Below the pieces are notes generated by a model, which worked only from the letters and a program-made list of their open reading frames with translations, was not told the origin of the DNA and searched no databases. From contig OZ245893.1 in the NCBI GenBank assembly GCA_965229645.1, forward strand, positions 2,294,001 to 2,358,000: a stretch of DNA of 64,000 nt, in the 5' to 3' direction. Source of the stretch: CAXQZM01 sp965229645. Its GTDB lineage: Bacteria > Pseudomonadota > Alphaproteobacteria > UBA7985. Below are positions 28,284-36,894 of the stretch, in pieces (the first letter of the stretch is position 1; each line of letters begins with the position of its first letter). The position numbers were made by a program, and so were the translations under genes.

Positions 28284-29482
28284 CCAACCAAGGCTCCGTA
28301 AGTCAGCACCCGCAGTTGCCGCCGTAGCGGGTAGGCGGACGAAGGAGTCAGTTGCGTCATCAAGAGCACCGACATGTCCTCGACGGGATCGACCCAAAAC
28401 GCAGTCGAGGCCCAGCCGCCCCAGGAAAATTCGCCGGGCGAGCCAAGGATTTTGGCGCGGGCAGGGTCGAGCATGACCGAGACCCCGAGGCCGAAGCCAA
28501 TGCCCTCAAACGTGGTTTCGCTGAAATGGGCTTGCCCCCGACTCGCCAGATCGCCGCCCATGTGGTTGCAGACCATCAGATCGACGGTTTTGCGACCGAG
28601 CAAGTGTCCATCGGCGTAGGCGCCGCGGCGCCGGAGCATGTCGGCGAAGCGCTGATAGTCGGCGACGGTCGACACCAGCCCCGCGCCGCCGCTTTGCAAG
28701 GTTTTGGGGCAGATGCAGCGGTCCTGATCCGCCGCGCGGGCGAAGCCGTCGCCCGATTGCTCATAGAGGGTGGCCAGGCGATGCGCCGCATCGGGCGGCA
28801 CGTCAAAGCCCGTATCGACCATGCCGAGGGGGCCAAAGATCCGGCGCGCAAACACCTCCCCCAAAGGTTGGCCCGTGACGACCTCGATCACCCGCCCCAG
28901 GACATCGGTCGAAAGGCCGTAGGCCCAGCGATGCCCAGGTCGGAAGGCGAGCGGGAGCGCGGCCAAACGCGCCACAGCATCGGCCATGGTGGCGAGATCC
29001 CGATCAAAGTCCAGCCCCGCCTGCGACAGGGCCCGTTCCAAGTCGTTGCCGCCTGGGTCACCGTAGACCAGACCCGATTGATGGGTGAGCAAATCGTGGA
29101 GTGTGATCGGCCGCCGTAAAGCCTCGGTCGCCGTGAGGGGGGTGCCTGGGCCTTGCCATACCCGCAGGTCGCCCAAGGCAGGCAGGAAATCGGCGACGGG
29201 CTGGTCCAGTTGAAACGCCCCTTCCTCGTAAAGCATCAGGGCGGCGACCGAGGTGATTGGTTTGGTCATGGAATAGATCCGCCACAGCGCGTCTGGGCGC
29301 ACGGGAACTTCGGTTTCGACGTCTTGCCAGCCCACCTGCTCGCTGAACAGGCACGCGCCCTGGCGCATGACCTGCACCGCGAGCCCAGGCAGCCGTCCCG
29401 TTTCGACCTGGTCGTGCATCCACCGCGATAGCAAGCGCAGCCGCGTTGCCTCGACCCCGCGATCATTTGGCACCCAATTCAC
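28280..29482 (-). CDS. Serine hydrolase, class C beta-lactamase / EstB family
   Basis: A 400-residue penicillin-binding-protein-fold hydrolase. The S-x-x-K catalytic pair is S71-M-T-K74 in YSMTKP. The second motif is a YGLST-type sequence within RWAYGLSTDVLGRVIE. GGAGLVSTVADYQRFADML is typical of the esterase/aminopeptidase branch. There is no signal peptide, so a cytoplasmic esterase or D-amidase is more likely than a true beta-lactamase. Cotranscribed with the downstream esterase. Confidence 0.87.
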   Translation of the reverse strand: MNWVPNDRGVEATRLRLLSRWMHDQVETGRLPGLAVQVMRQGACLFSEQVGWQDVETEVPVRPDALWRIYSMTKPITSVAALMLYEEGAFQLDQPVADFLPALGDLRVWQGPGTPLTATEALRRPITLHDLLTHQSGLVYGDPGGNDLERALSQAGLDFDRDLATMADAVARLAALPLAFRPGHRWAYGLSTDVLGRVIEVVTGQPLGEVFARRIFGPLGMVDTGFDVPPDAAHRLATLYEQSGDGFARAADQDRCICPKTLQSGGAGLVSTVADYQRFADMLRRRGAYADGHLLGRKTVDLMVCNHMGGDLASRGQAHFSETTFEGIGFGLGVSVMLDPARAKILGSPGEFSWGGWASTAFWVDPVEDMSVLLMTQLTPSSAYPLRRQLRVLTYGALVG

Positions 29483-29583
29483 CTCCTCTGTTTACGCCTG
29501 TTGCCGACTGCAAGCCAGACCCCATGCCAGGACCCTCGACGTCAAGAAAGGCTCAAAACCCCAGAACCAGTCCAATACAGGCG

Positions 29584-30483
29584 CTACGAGGTCCAATGGA
29601 TGGCAAAATCGGCGATTTCGATCAAGGGGGTCGATTGCGGGCCAGGGGGCAGTTGCGCCTTGGCCGATTCGATCAGGGTCTGGGCTTTGGTTTTGGAATC
29701 GGCCAAGCCCAAGAGGCTTACGAAGGTCATCTTGTTCTGATCCTGCCCCGTCGGTTTGCCCGTTTGAGTCGAATCGCCGACCGCGTCCATGACATCGTCC
29801 CAAATTTGAAAGGCCAGCCCGATTTTCGCGCCGTAGTCGGCCAAAGCGGGCTCGTGCGTCGTGTCCTGCGCCAGCAGGGGCCCCGCTAAGGCGGAAAACT
29901 GGATCAGGGCGCCGGTTTTGGCGGCATGGAGCGCCTCGAGCGCCTTCGTGTTGGGGGGCAGTTCCCCCGCTTCGGCGCGCATATCGTGCATTTGCCCACC
30001 CACCATGCCCGCGCGACCGACGGCCCTGGCAAAGGCGGCGATCCCGCGGGCATCGAGACCCGCGCCCGCCGCCAGTTCAAAAGCCAGGGCCTGCAAGCCG
30101 TCGCCCGCCAGGATGGCCGTTGCTTCGCCGAAGGCGCGATGCACCGAAGGCTTGCCGCGCCGCAAAGGGCTGTCGTCCATGGCGGGCAAATCGTCATGGA
30201 CCAAAGAATAGGCGTGCATGCACTCAATCGCTGCGCCGAGGCGAACGGACTGGTCGCGCGCGACCGCGCAGAGGTCCGCGCTTGCCACCGCCAGCGCGCC
30301 GCGCAGACGCTTGCCGCCGCCCAAAGTCGCGTAGGCCATGGCGTGCAGCACGGGCGCGTGCGGGCTTTGGGCCGCGACCGCATCGACGGTGAGGGTCTGG
30401 CTCAAGCACCGCTCTATAAGGGCAACCAGGGATGCATAAGCCGGGGACGGGGCCATGGGCTGGGCTTTCACGGCAGCGCTCAC
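29584..30483 (-). CDS. ispA: Farnesyl (polyprenyl) diphosphate synthase
   Basis: Trans-prenyltransferase making farnesyl or geranylgeranyl diphosphate for ubiquinone, undecaprenyl and related lipids. First aspartate-rich motif DDLPAMDD at 97-104, second FQIWDDVMDAVGD near 225-237, and the GGGKRLRG substrate motif at 55-62. Starts with GTG at 30483. It follows xseB as in most proteobacteria, but dxs, the usual next gene, is not present. Confidence 0.94.
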   Translation of the reverse strand: MSAAVKAQPMAPSPAYASLVALIERCLSQTLTVDAVAAQSPHAPVLHAMAYATLGGGKRLRGALAVASADLCAVARDQSVRLGAAIECMHAYSLVHDDLPAMDDSPLRRGKPSVHRAFGEATAILAGDGLQALAFELAAGAGLDARGIAAFARAVGRAGMVGGQMHDMRAEAGELPPNTKALEALHAAKTGALIQFSALAGPLLAQDTTHEPALADYGAKIGLAFQIWDDVMDAVGDSTQTGKPTGQDQNKMTFVSLLGLADSKTKAQTLIESAKAQLPPGPQSTPLIEIADFAIHWTS

Positions 30484-30541
30484 GTCGGACGAGCCTCAAG
30501 GATCATCGGTACCAACAAAGGGCTTGGAGGGACGGAGGTCC

Positions 30542-30799
30542 CTAGATATCAAAAGGCTCCGCGCCCGTCGGGGCGCCGTCGGGGCCGAAGGTCAGTTGTT
30601 CGATTTTGGCCTTGGCCTCGGCCAGCTTGTTCTGGCAATGCTGCCGCAAGGCGGAGCCTTGGGCATAGGCCTCGATGGCTTCATCGAGCTTGGCGTCGCC
30701 GCGCTCGACGGCGCTGACCAGGGCGCGCAGTTGATCGAGGGCTTCCTCAAAACTTAAGACGGCGATTGCGTCGGGAATCGGGGGGGGCGTCGAGCTCAT
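30542..30799 (-). CDS. xseB: Exodeoxyribonuclease VII small subunit
   Basis: An 85-residue helical subunit of ExoVII. SFEEALDQLRALVSAVERGDAKLDEAIEAY matches the family pattern (FEEAL..LE.IV..LE.G...LE.s...y..g). Its ATG overlaps the tusA stop, so it is cotranscribed with tusA and probably ispA. Confidence 0.93.
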   Translation of the reverse strand: MSSTPPPIPDAIAVLSFEEALDQLRALVSAVERGDAKLDEAIEAYAQGSALRQHCQNKLAEAKAKIEQLTFGPDGAPTGAEPFDI

Positions 30800-31020
30800 G
30801 GTTTGAGCCTTAGGGTCAAAACGCTGTGGTCTGCAAGGGCTTCAACGCCGTGCCAGGTGTGCCCCGCGATTTGGCAGAAATCCTGAAAGTCTGCGGGCGC
30901 GCTAGGGTCGGTGACCAGGATCGTCACGCGTGTTCCAGGAGCCATGGCTTTGACGGCCTTGCGGGCTTTCAGGACGGGCAGGGGGCACCGCAGACCGCGC
31001 AGATCGAGTTTTTGGTCCAT
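30796..31020 (-). CDS. TusA family sulfurtransferase
   Basis: A 74-residue single-domain protein. LDLRGLRCPLPVLKARKAV contains the active cysteine in the CPxP motif (residues 12-15), which carries persulfide sulfur for tRNA thiolation or other sulfur transfer. I start it at ATG 31020; the frame extends far upstream but that part is antisense to neighbouring genes. TGA overlaps the xseB ATG. Confidence 0.88.
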   Translation of the reverse strand: MDQKLDLRGLRCPLPVLKARKAVKAMAPGTRVTILVTDPSAPADFQDFCQIAGHTWHGVEALADHSVLTLRLKP

Positions 31021-31085
31021 GCCCAACCCTTGAGCGCGCGCGCCGCCTATGGCAAGGGTGTGGATGTGGATTGTTGAGGAGCCAA

Positions 31086-31265
31086 ATGCGCGCCCTGACC
31101 GAAAAAACCCAAGCCCTAGCGCGCGCCTGGTGGCGCGGCGACTGGGGCAAAGCGCGCTGGGGCGCGCCGCACCGCGATGAGGCGCAAGCCCTGCAAACGT
31201 GTCCTCAGTGCCAGGCCGCGTTCGTTGCGACAACAAAATCCCCGCGCTGCCCCGACTGCGGTTGA
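31086..31265 (+). CDS. Small zinc-ribbon protein of unknown function
   Basis: A 59-residue basic protein. The N-terminal half is helical and rich in W, R and A; the C-terminal half has CPQC and CPDC, a zinc-ribbon knuckle pair 12 residues apart. GAGGAG lies just before ATG 31086. It fits exactly between divergent tusA and glyQ. I do not recognise the family. Confidence 0.6.
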   Translation: MRALTEKTQALARAWWRGDWGKARWGAPHRDEAQALQTCPQCQAAFVATTKSPRCPDCG

Positions 31266-31295
31266 TTTGGGCGGGCGTCTGCCTATGGCGGGGGG

Positions 31296-32246
31296 ATGAC
31301 CTCCGCGCCGATCCAAAAAACAACCGCCAACCCCCATACCTGTTTTCAGCGCCTGATCCTCAACCTGCAATCCTATTGGGCCGACCAGGGCTGCGTGATC
31401 TTGCAACCTTACGATATGGAGGTAGGGGCTGGCACCTTTCACCCCGCAACGACCTTGCGCGCCCTCGGCGATACCCTCTGGAACGCAGCCTATGTGCAGC
31501 CGTCCCGCCGCCCCACCGACGGGCGGTACGGGGCCAATCCCAACCGTTTGCAACACTATTACCAATTTCAAGTACTGATGAAGCCGTCTCCGCCCGACAG
31601 CCAGGGTCTCTACTTACGGTCCTTGCAGGCCCTTGGGCTCGACCCTCGGGACCACGACATCCGCTTTGTCGAGGATGATTGGGAAAGCCCCACCTTGGGC
31701 GCCTGGGGGCTGGGGTGGGAAGTGTGGTGCGATGGCATGGAGGTGAGCCAGTTCACCTATTTCCAGCAGGTCGGCGGCCTCGACTGCATGCCCGTGCCCT
31801 TGGAATTGACCTACGGGTTGGAACGCCTGGTCATGTACGTCCAGGGCGTGGAAAACGTCTATGCGCTTGACTGGGATGGCGTGCCCGCCGACCAGGGCGG
31901 CAAGTCCTATGGCGACATCTTTTTGCAGGCCGAGCAAGAGCAGAGTGCCTACAACTTTGAGCACGCCGACCCCGAGGTCCTGTTTCGGCAGTTTCGCGAC
32001 GCCGAGGTCATGTGCCAGCACCTGCTGGCGCAAGCCCCCGCGCTGCCCCTGCCCGCCTACGATCAAACCCTCAAGGCCAGCCACCTCTTCAATTTGCTCG
32101 ACGCGCGCGGCGTCATTTCGGTCACCGAGCGGCAGGCCTACATCGGCCGCGTGCGCGAGTTGGCCAAAGGATGCGCGGCGGCGTGGAACGCCTCCCCAGG
32201 GGGTCAGGGCGCGCAGCCACAACCTTATGCGGCGGAGGTCCGCTGA
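31296..32246 (+). CDS. glyQ: Glycyl-tRNA synthetase alpha subunit
   Basis: Catalytic subunit of the tetrameric bacterial GlyRS. TCFQRLILNLQSYWADQGCVI, YDMEVGAGTFHPATTLRALG and YVQPSRRPTDGRYGANPNR are the near-invariant class II motifs, and ELTYGLERLVMYVQGVENVYALDW follows. 316 residues. GGGGG precedes ATG 31296. The stop codon overlaps the glyS start by one base. Confidence 0.97.
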   Translation: MTSAPIQKTTANPHTCFQRLILNLQSYWADQGCVILQPYDMEVGAGTFHPATTLRALGDTLWNAAYVQPSRRPTDGRYGANPNRLQHYYQFQVLMKPSPPDSQGLYLRSLQALGLDPRDHDIRFVEDDWESPTLGAWGLGWEVWCDGMEVSQFTYFQQVGGLDCMPVPLELTYGLERLVMYVQGVENVYALDWDGVPADQGGKSYGDIFLQAEQEQSAYNFEHADPEVLFRQFRDAEVMCQHLLAQAPALPLPAYDQTLKASHLFNLLDARGVISVTERQAYIGRVRELAKGCAAAWNASPGGQGAQPQPYAAEVR

Positions 32247-34333
32247 TGGCCGAGCTGCTGTTCGAACTCTTTTCTGAGGAAATTCCCGCGCGCTTCCAAG
32301 CCGAGGCTGCCCGCACCTTGCTGCGCAGTTTGGAAGATCGGCTGCGGGCCGCCAACTTGGGCTACGACCAGGCCGAAGCCTGCTACGGTCCCCGTCGCTT
32401 AACCTTCTCGGTTCGCGGGCTGCCGCGCCAGCAACCCGACCAAACCGAGGAGCGCAAAGGCCCGAAGGAAGGCGCGCCCGAGCAGGCTTTGGCGGGCTTT
32501 TTGCGCGGGGCGGGCCTCAAGTCCCTAGACGAGGCAGAGTTGCGCGAGACCAGCAAAGGGCGGGTATGGTTCGCGGTCAAGCATACCTCAGGTCTTGCAA
32601 CCCGTGCCCTGTTGCCCGCGCTGCTGCGCGCGGTGATCGCGGGGCATACCTGGCCCAAGTCGCAGCGCTGGGCGCGGACGACCTTTCGTTGGGTGCGTCC
32701 CTTGCAGCGTATTTTGGCGGTTTTCGACGGGCAGGTCTTGGACGGGAGCCTTGATTTGGGCGGCGGTCATGTCCTGCCGTTCACGGCGCAGGCCGAGGGG
32801 CATCGGTTCTTGGGCTCGGGTCCGTTTGAGGCGCGCACCCTGGAGGAGTTGGAAGGTAAGTTGGGACAGCAATTTTGCCTGCTGCGCGCCCGCGACCGCA
32901 AGGCCCGAATCCAGCAAGAACTGCAAGCCCTGTGCCAGCGCGCCAATTTGACTCTGATTGAGGACCCTGCCCTCCTTGAGGAAGTCGCGGGCCTCGCGGA
33001 ATGGCCCCGCGTGGTGCAAGGGCAGTTCGACCCCGCCTTTTTGTCGGTGCCCGAGGAATGCCTGATCCTGTCCATGAAGTTTCATCAAAAGTACTTTGCC
33101 GCGCGGGTTGCGCCGCCGCCCGCTCAAGCGTCGGGTCAGGCGTCCAATCAAACCGCCGCGCGCCAGCCGCTCGCCAACGTCTTTTTCGCCGTAGCCAATA
33201 GCGAGCTTGCGGGGGGCAGCCATGTCATCCGCTCGGGCAACGAACGGGTGCTGAACGCCCGCCTGTCCGATGCCAAATTCTTCTACGATCAAGACTTGGC
33301 CAAGCCGCTCGAGGCCGCCTTGCCCAAGCTCGACGCGCTGGTGTTCCATGCCAAGCTCGGTTCGGTTGGCGCCAAGGTGCAGCGCATGATCGCGCTTGCC
33401 AAATCCTTGGCGGAGATCCTAGACGCCGACGTGGCCTTGGCCGAGCGCACGGTGACCCTGATGAAGGCCGATTTGGTCAGCGCCATGGTCTACGAATTTC
33501 CCGAACTGCAAGGCCTCATGGGCCAAAACTACGCCGCTGCTGCGGGCGAAGACCCCGCCGTCGCGGCGGCCATCGCCGCCCACTACAAACCCGCTGGTCC
33601 CGACGATGCCTGCCCTTCAGAACCCCTATCGATCATCGCCGCCCTGGCGGACAAGATCGATACCTTGGTCGGGTTCTGGCTCATCGACCAGCGACCCACG
33701 GGCTCCAAGGACCCCTTTGCCCTGCGCCGGGCGGCCCTGGGCGTCGTGCGTCTGATCCGTGAAAACGCCTTGACGCTCGATTTGCCAGCGGTCTTTGCCG
33801 CCCACGCGGCGCGCTACGGTTTGCCTGGGGACATCAGCCAGTCCTTGAGCGATTTTATCTTTGAACGGCTCGCGGTTCAGTTGCGCGATCAGGGGGTCCC
33901 CGCCGACGTGGTGCAGGCGGTGCGCGGCGGCGCCGCAGAAACCGACGTGAACCGCTTTGTGATTCGGGCGCAAACGACCCAGGCCCGTCTGTCGGCGGAC
34001 TTGATCGCGGCTTACAAGCGCGCGGCCAACATCCTCGATAAATCAGGCGCGGTCGATCCCGCCGTCGCGCGCCCTGCCGCGGTTGAGGCCGACCGCACCT
34101 TCAGCGCCGCGCTCGACGCCGCGCGCGCCCGCATCGCTGCCTTCATGGCCGCCAAGGACTTCGGCCAGGTGTTCGACACTCTGGCGGGATTGCGCGCGGA
34201 CTTGGACCATTACTTCGACGCCGTGATGATCAAGGCGCCCGACCCAGATGTGCGTCGGCAGCGCTTGTCCCTTCTGGCCGATTTTGTCGCGGCGGTCGAT
34301 CAGGTCGCCGACCTGTCCAAGTTGGAAGGGTAG
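32246..34333 (+). CDS. glyS: Glycyl-tRNA synthetase beta subunit
   Basis: tRNA-binding subunit of GlyRS, 695 residues. It begins AELLFELFSEEIPARFQ, the conserved start, and has PKSQRWARTTFRWVRPLQ-type HD-like regions. The C-terminal anticodon-binding domain ends DFVAAVDQVADLSKLEG. The real start is ATG 32246, which overlaps the glyQ stop; the frame open further upstream is a shadow of glyQ. Confidence 0.96.
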   Translation: MAELLFELFSEEIPARFQAEAARTLLRSLEDRLRAANLGYDQAEACYGPRRLTFSVRGLPRQQPDQTEERKGPKEGAPEQALAGFLRGAGLKSLDEAELRETSKGRVWFAVKHTSGLATRALLPALLRAVIAGHTWPKSQRWARTTFRWVRPLQRILAVFDGQVLDGSLDLGGGHVLPFTAQAEGHRFLGSGPFEARTLEELEGKLGQQFCLLRARDRKARIQQELQALCQRANLTLIEDPALLEEVAGLAEWPRVVQGQFDPAFLSVPEECLILSMKFHQKYFAARVAPPPAQASGQASNQTAARQPLANVFFAVANSELAGGSHVIRSGNERVLNARLSDAKFFYDQDLAKPLEAALPKLDALVFHAKLGSVGAKVQRMIALAKSLAEILDADVALAERTVTLMKADLVSAMVYEFPELQGLMGQNYAAAAGEDPAVAAAIAAHYKPAGPDDACPSEPLSIIAALADKIDTLVGFWLIDQRPTGSKDPFALRRAALGVVRLIRENALTLDLPAVFAAHAARYGLPGDISQSLSDFIFERLAVQLRDQGVPADVVQAVRGGAAETDVNRFVIRAQTTQARLSADLIAAYKRAANILDKSGAVDPAVARPAAVEADRTFSAALDAARARIAAFMAAKDFGQVFDTLAGLRADLDHYFDAVMIKAPDPDVRRQRLSLLADFVAAVDQVADLSKLEG

Positions 34334-34337
34334 CACG

Positions 34338-36818
34338 ATGCCAGACTTCCTGCACCATCGCGAGGCCTTGCAGCCGGGACGTTGGGGAAAAAAGGGGGAT
34401 GCGCTGGTGCGGGTCGCCAAAACTGGGCTGCCCGTGGCGCCAGGGTTTTTGCTTGCCCCGCAGGAACGCGCGGACCTTGCGGCGGCGCTTGAGGTCATGG
34501 GCGCCCCCCTTAGCCGCCGGTTTGGCTGCCTCTCCCAGGGCTTCTTCCTCTACGTTCGCCTCCTGCCCGCTGAATTTAAGCCAGGGCGGGTGGAAACCGC
34601 CAAGTACCTCGGGCTTCACCCCGCTCAACTGCCCCGCGACGCGCGCGACGTTTTGACGCGCAAAGCCGGAATCAGCCTCTGGTCGCAACACTCGGCCTTG
34701 AGCGGCCAAGCGCTGCCGACTTTGGATGATTGGTGGGAGGATCAGGGTGCTGCGGAGGGGGACTCCGTCCCTGATCTGCATCCGACCCGCGATCAGGTCC
34801 TCGCCTACGGGCAGACCCTGGCGCAGGAAACGGGCCAGGCTCTGCGCGAAGACCCCTTCGATCAGCTGACCCTCATGATCGACACGCTCCAGACCCACGC
34901 GCCTGCCTTACCGATCTTGGTGGCGGCCATGGCCCCGCTCGACATAGGCCAACCAGCGCTTAGGGCGCGGCTGGTCTCGCGCAATCCGCATACGGGGACC
35001 GCAGGGGTCGTGGGTCAGCGCTTGCGTAGCCGCCTGATCGACGCCAGGGAGACGCATGTGACGGGCGATATGGTCTTGCCGCGTCTTGAAACGTTGCAGA
35101 GCGGGTTTCGGGCGGCGGTGGACCAGGCCGCGCAAACGCTCGAGAGCACCTTTCAGGACATCCGCGAATTTGACGTTTCGGTAGACGCGACCGACTGGCA
35201 TATTTTGCACCTGGACCAAGCGCGGCCGAGCCCCGACGCCAGCTTGCAGTTGGCGGTCGATTTGCAGGCACGCGGCCTCATCGACGTTCCTGAGGCGCTG
35301 TCGCGCTTGTCGGCGGCGGACCTTGAGGAACTGCTGCATCCCACCTTGGACCCCGAGGCGGACAAGCCCCTGCTGTGCCAAGGATTCGCAGCCGCCCCTG
35401 GGGCGGTGGCGGGAAAGCTGGTCTTCGACGCGGGCGAAGCCTTGGAGCGCGCTAAAAAAGGCGAAGCGATCATTTTGGCCAAAACCGAAACGCAGCCCGA
35501 TGACGTGCGGGCCATGATGGCGGTGGCGGGGGTCCTGACGGTTCGCGGCGGGATGACCAGCCACGCGGCGGTCATCGCCCGGGGCTTGGGAAAGCCCGCC
35601 ATCGTCGGCGCGCGCGACTTGGTCATCGATAGTCATCGCGAAACCATGGTGGCGGGCAGCTTGACCCTGGCCAAGGATCAGCCCCTGACCCTCGACGGGG
35701 CGACGGGCCAGGTCCTGTTCGGGGCGGTTCCCACCCGCCCCCCAACCGTGACGCCCGCCTTCGAACAACTCATGGCCTGGGCCGACCGCGAGGCGCGCAT
35801 GGCGATTCGCGCCAATACGGAATCGGTCAAGGAACTCGGCGACGCTTTGGCCTTGGGGGCCAAGGGCGTGGGCCTATGCCGCACCGAACATATGTTGTTC
35901 GCCCCAGGCCGCCTGGCGGGCCTGCGTAAGCTGATTTTGGTGGAGGACGATGCCGCCCGGCAGGACGCAGTCGATGAGTTAAAGGTCTTGCAAGCCCAAG
36001 ACTTGCAGGCCCTGTTTGAAATCGCCGCTGGTCGCCCCATGACGGTGCGTTTGCTCGACCCGCCCTTGCACGAATTTTTGCCGCACAATGTCCGCGAGGT
36101 CAACCACTTGGCCAAGACCACGGGCTTGCCGCGGGACTTGATTGTCCGCCGGGGTCGGGCCTTGAGCGAGGCCAACCCTATGCTGGGTCATCGCGGCTGC
36201 CGCCTCGGCCTCACCTTTCCCGAGATCTACGACATGCAGGTCCGCGCGATTTTGGAAGCGGCCGCCGCCGTTACCGAGCGCACGGGCCGCCAGGCGCAAC
36301 CCGAAATCATGATCCCGCTGGTGGCGTTCGCGGCCGAGGCGCGTCGCATTCGCCAACGTATTGAGGAGATTTCTAAGGACGTCCGCCAGGGCTCGGGATT
36401 GGACCTGAACGCCAAAATTGGCGCCATGATCGAGCTGCCAAGGGCTTGCTTGCGGGCCGATAGCATCGCCGAGGTTGTGGATTTTTTCTCCTTTGGGACC
36501 AACGACTTGACCCAAACGACGTTTGGCATTTCGCGCGACGATGCGGGAAAATTCCTCTCCGACTACGATCGCCACGGCGTCATGGACACCGACCCGTTCC
36601 ATACCCTCGATACCGTTGGCGTTGGGGAGTTGATTGAGATTGCCTGCGATCGCGGGCGCAAAGCGAACCCAAATCTGGTCTTGGGCGTTTGCGGCGAACA
36701 CGGGGGTGATCCCGCGTCCATCGCCTTCTTTGAACGCTTGGGCCTCGACTATGTGTCCTGTTCGCCGTACCGTGTCCCCATCGCCCGTTTGGCAGCGGCC
36801 CAATCAATTGCGCGCTAG
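34338..36818 (+). CDS. Pyruvate phosphate dikinase-like protein with degenerate nucleotide-binding half
   Basis: 826 residues. The phospho-histidine and PEP/pyruvate halves look functional: GGMTSHAAVIARGLGKP with catalytic His409, GLCRTEHMLF, NPMLGHRGCRLG, GAMIELPRACLRA, SFGTNDLTQTTFG and CGEHGGDP. The first 340 residues are poor. The usual GGKGANLAEM is replaced by WGKKGDALVRVA, and the SVRSGARxSMPGMMDT block is not recognisable. Only LVSRNPHTG recalls the ATP-grasp domain. ATP/AMP chemistry is therefore doubtful. It follows glyS by 4 bp, where a PPDK or 'putative PEP-binding protein' is common in alphaproteobacteria. Confidence 0.82.
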   Translation: MPDFLHHREALQPGRWGKKGDALVRVAKTGLPVAPGFLLAPQERADLAAALEVMGAPLSRRFGCLSQGFFLYVRLLPAEFKPGRVETAKYLGLHPAQLPRDARDVLTRKAGISLWSQHSALSGQALPTLDDWWEDQGAAEGDSVPDLHPTRDQVLAYGQTLAQETGQALREDPFDQLTLMIDTLQTHAPALPILVAAMAPLDIGQPALRARLVSRNPHTGTAGVVGQRLRSRLIDARETHVTGDMVLPRLETLQSGFRAAVDQAAQTLESTFQDIREFDVSVDATDWHILHLDQARPSPDASLQLAVDLQARGLIDVPEALSRLSAADLEELLHPTLDPEADKPLLCQGFAAAPGAVAGKLVFDAGEALERAKKGEAIILAKTETQPDDVRAMMAVAGVLTVRGGMTSHAAVIARGLGKPAIVGARDLVIDSHRETMVAGSLTLAKDQPLTLDGATGQVLFGAVPTRPPTVTPAFEQLMAWADREARMAIRANTESVKELGDALALGAKGVGLCRTEHMLFAPGRLAGLRKLILVEDDAARQDAVDELKVLQAQDLQALFEIAAGRPMTVRLLDPPLHEFLPHNVREVNHLAKTTGLPRDLIVRRGRALSEANPMLGHRGCRLGLTFPEIYDMQVRAILEAAAAVTERTGRQAQPEIMIPLVAFAAEARRIRQRIEEISKDVRQGSGLDLNAKIGAMIELPRACLRADSIAEVVDFFSFGTNDLTQTTFGISRDDAGKFLSDYDRHGVMDTDPFHTLDTVGVGELIEIACDRGRKANPNLVLGVCGEHGGDPASIAFFERLGLDYVSCSPYRVPIARLAAAQSIAR

Positions 36819-36894
36819 CTTGCTTTGTCCTAGAGGTAAGGCAGATTAACTTAGGCCCTTCACAGGCGACAGGTCAGCACGAGGTGAAGAACTT

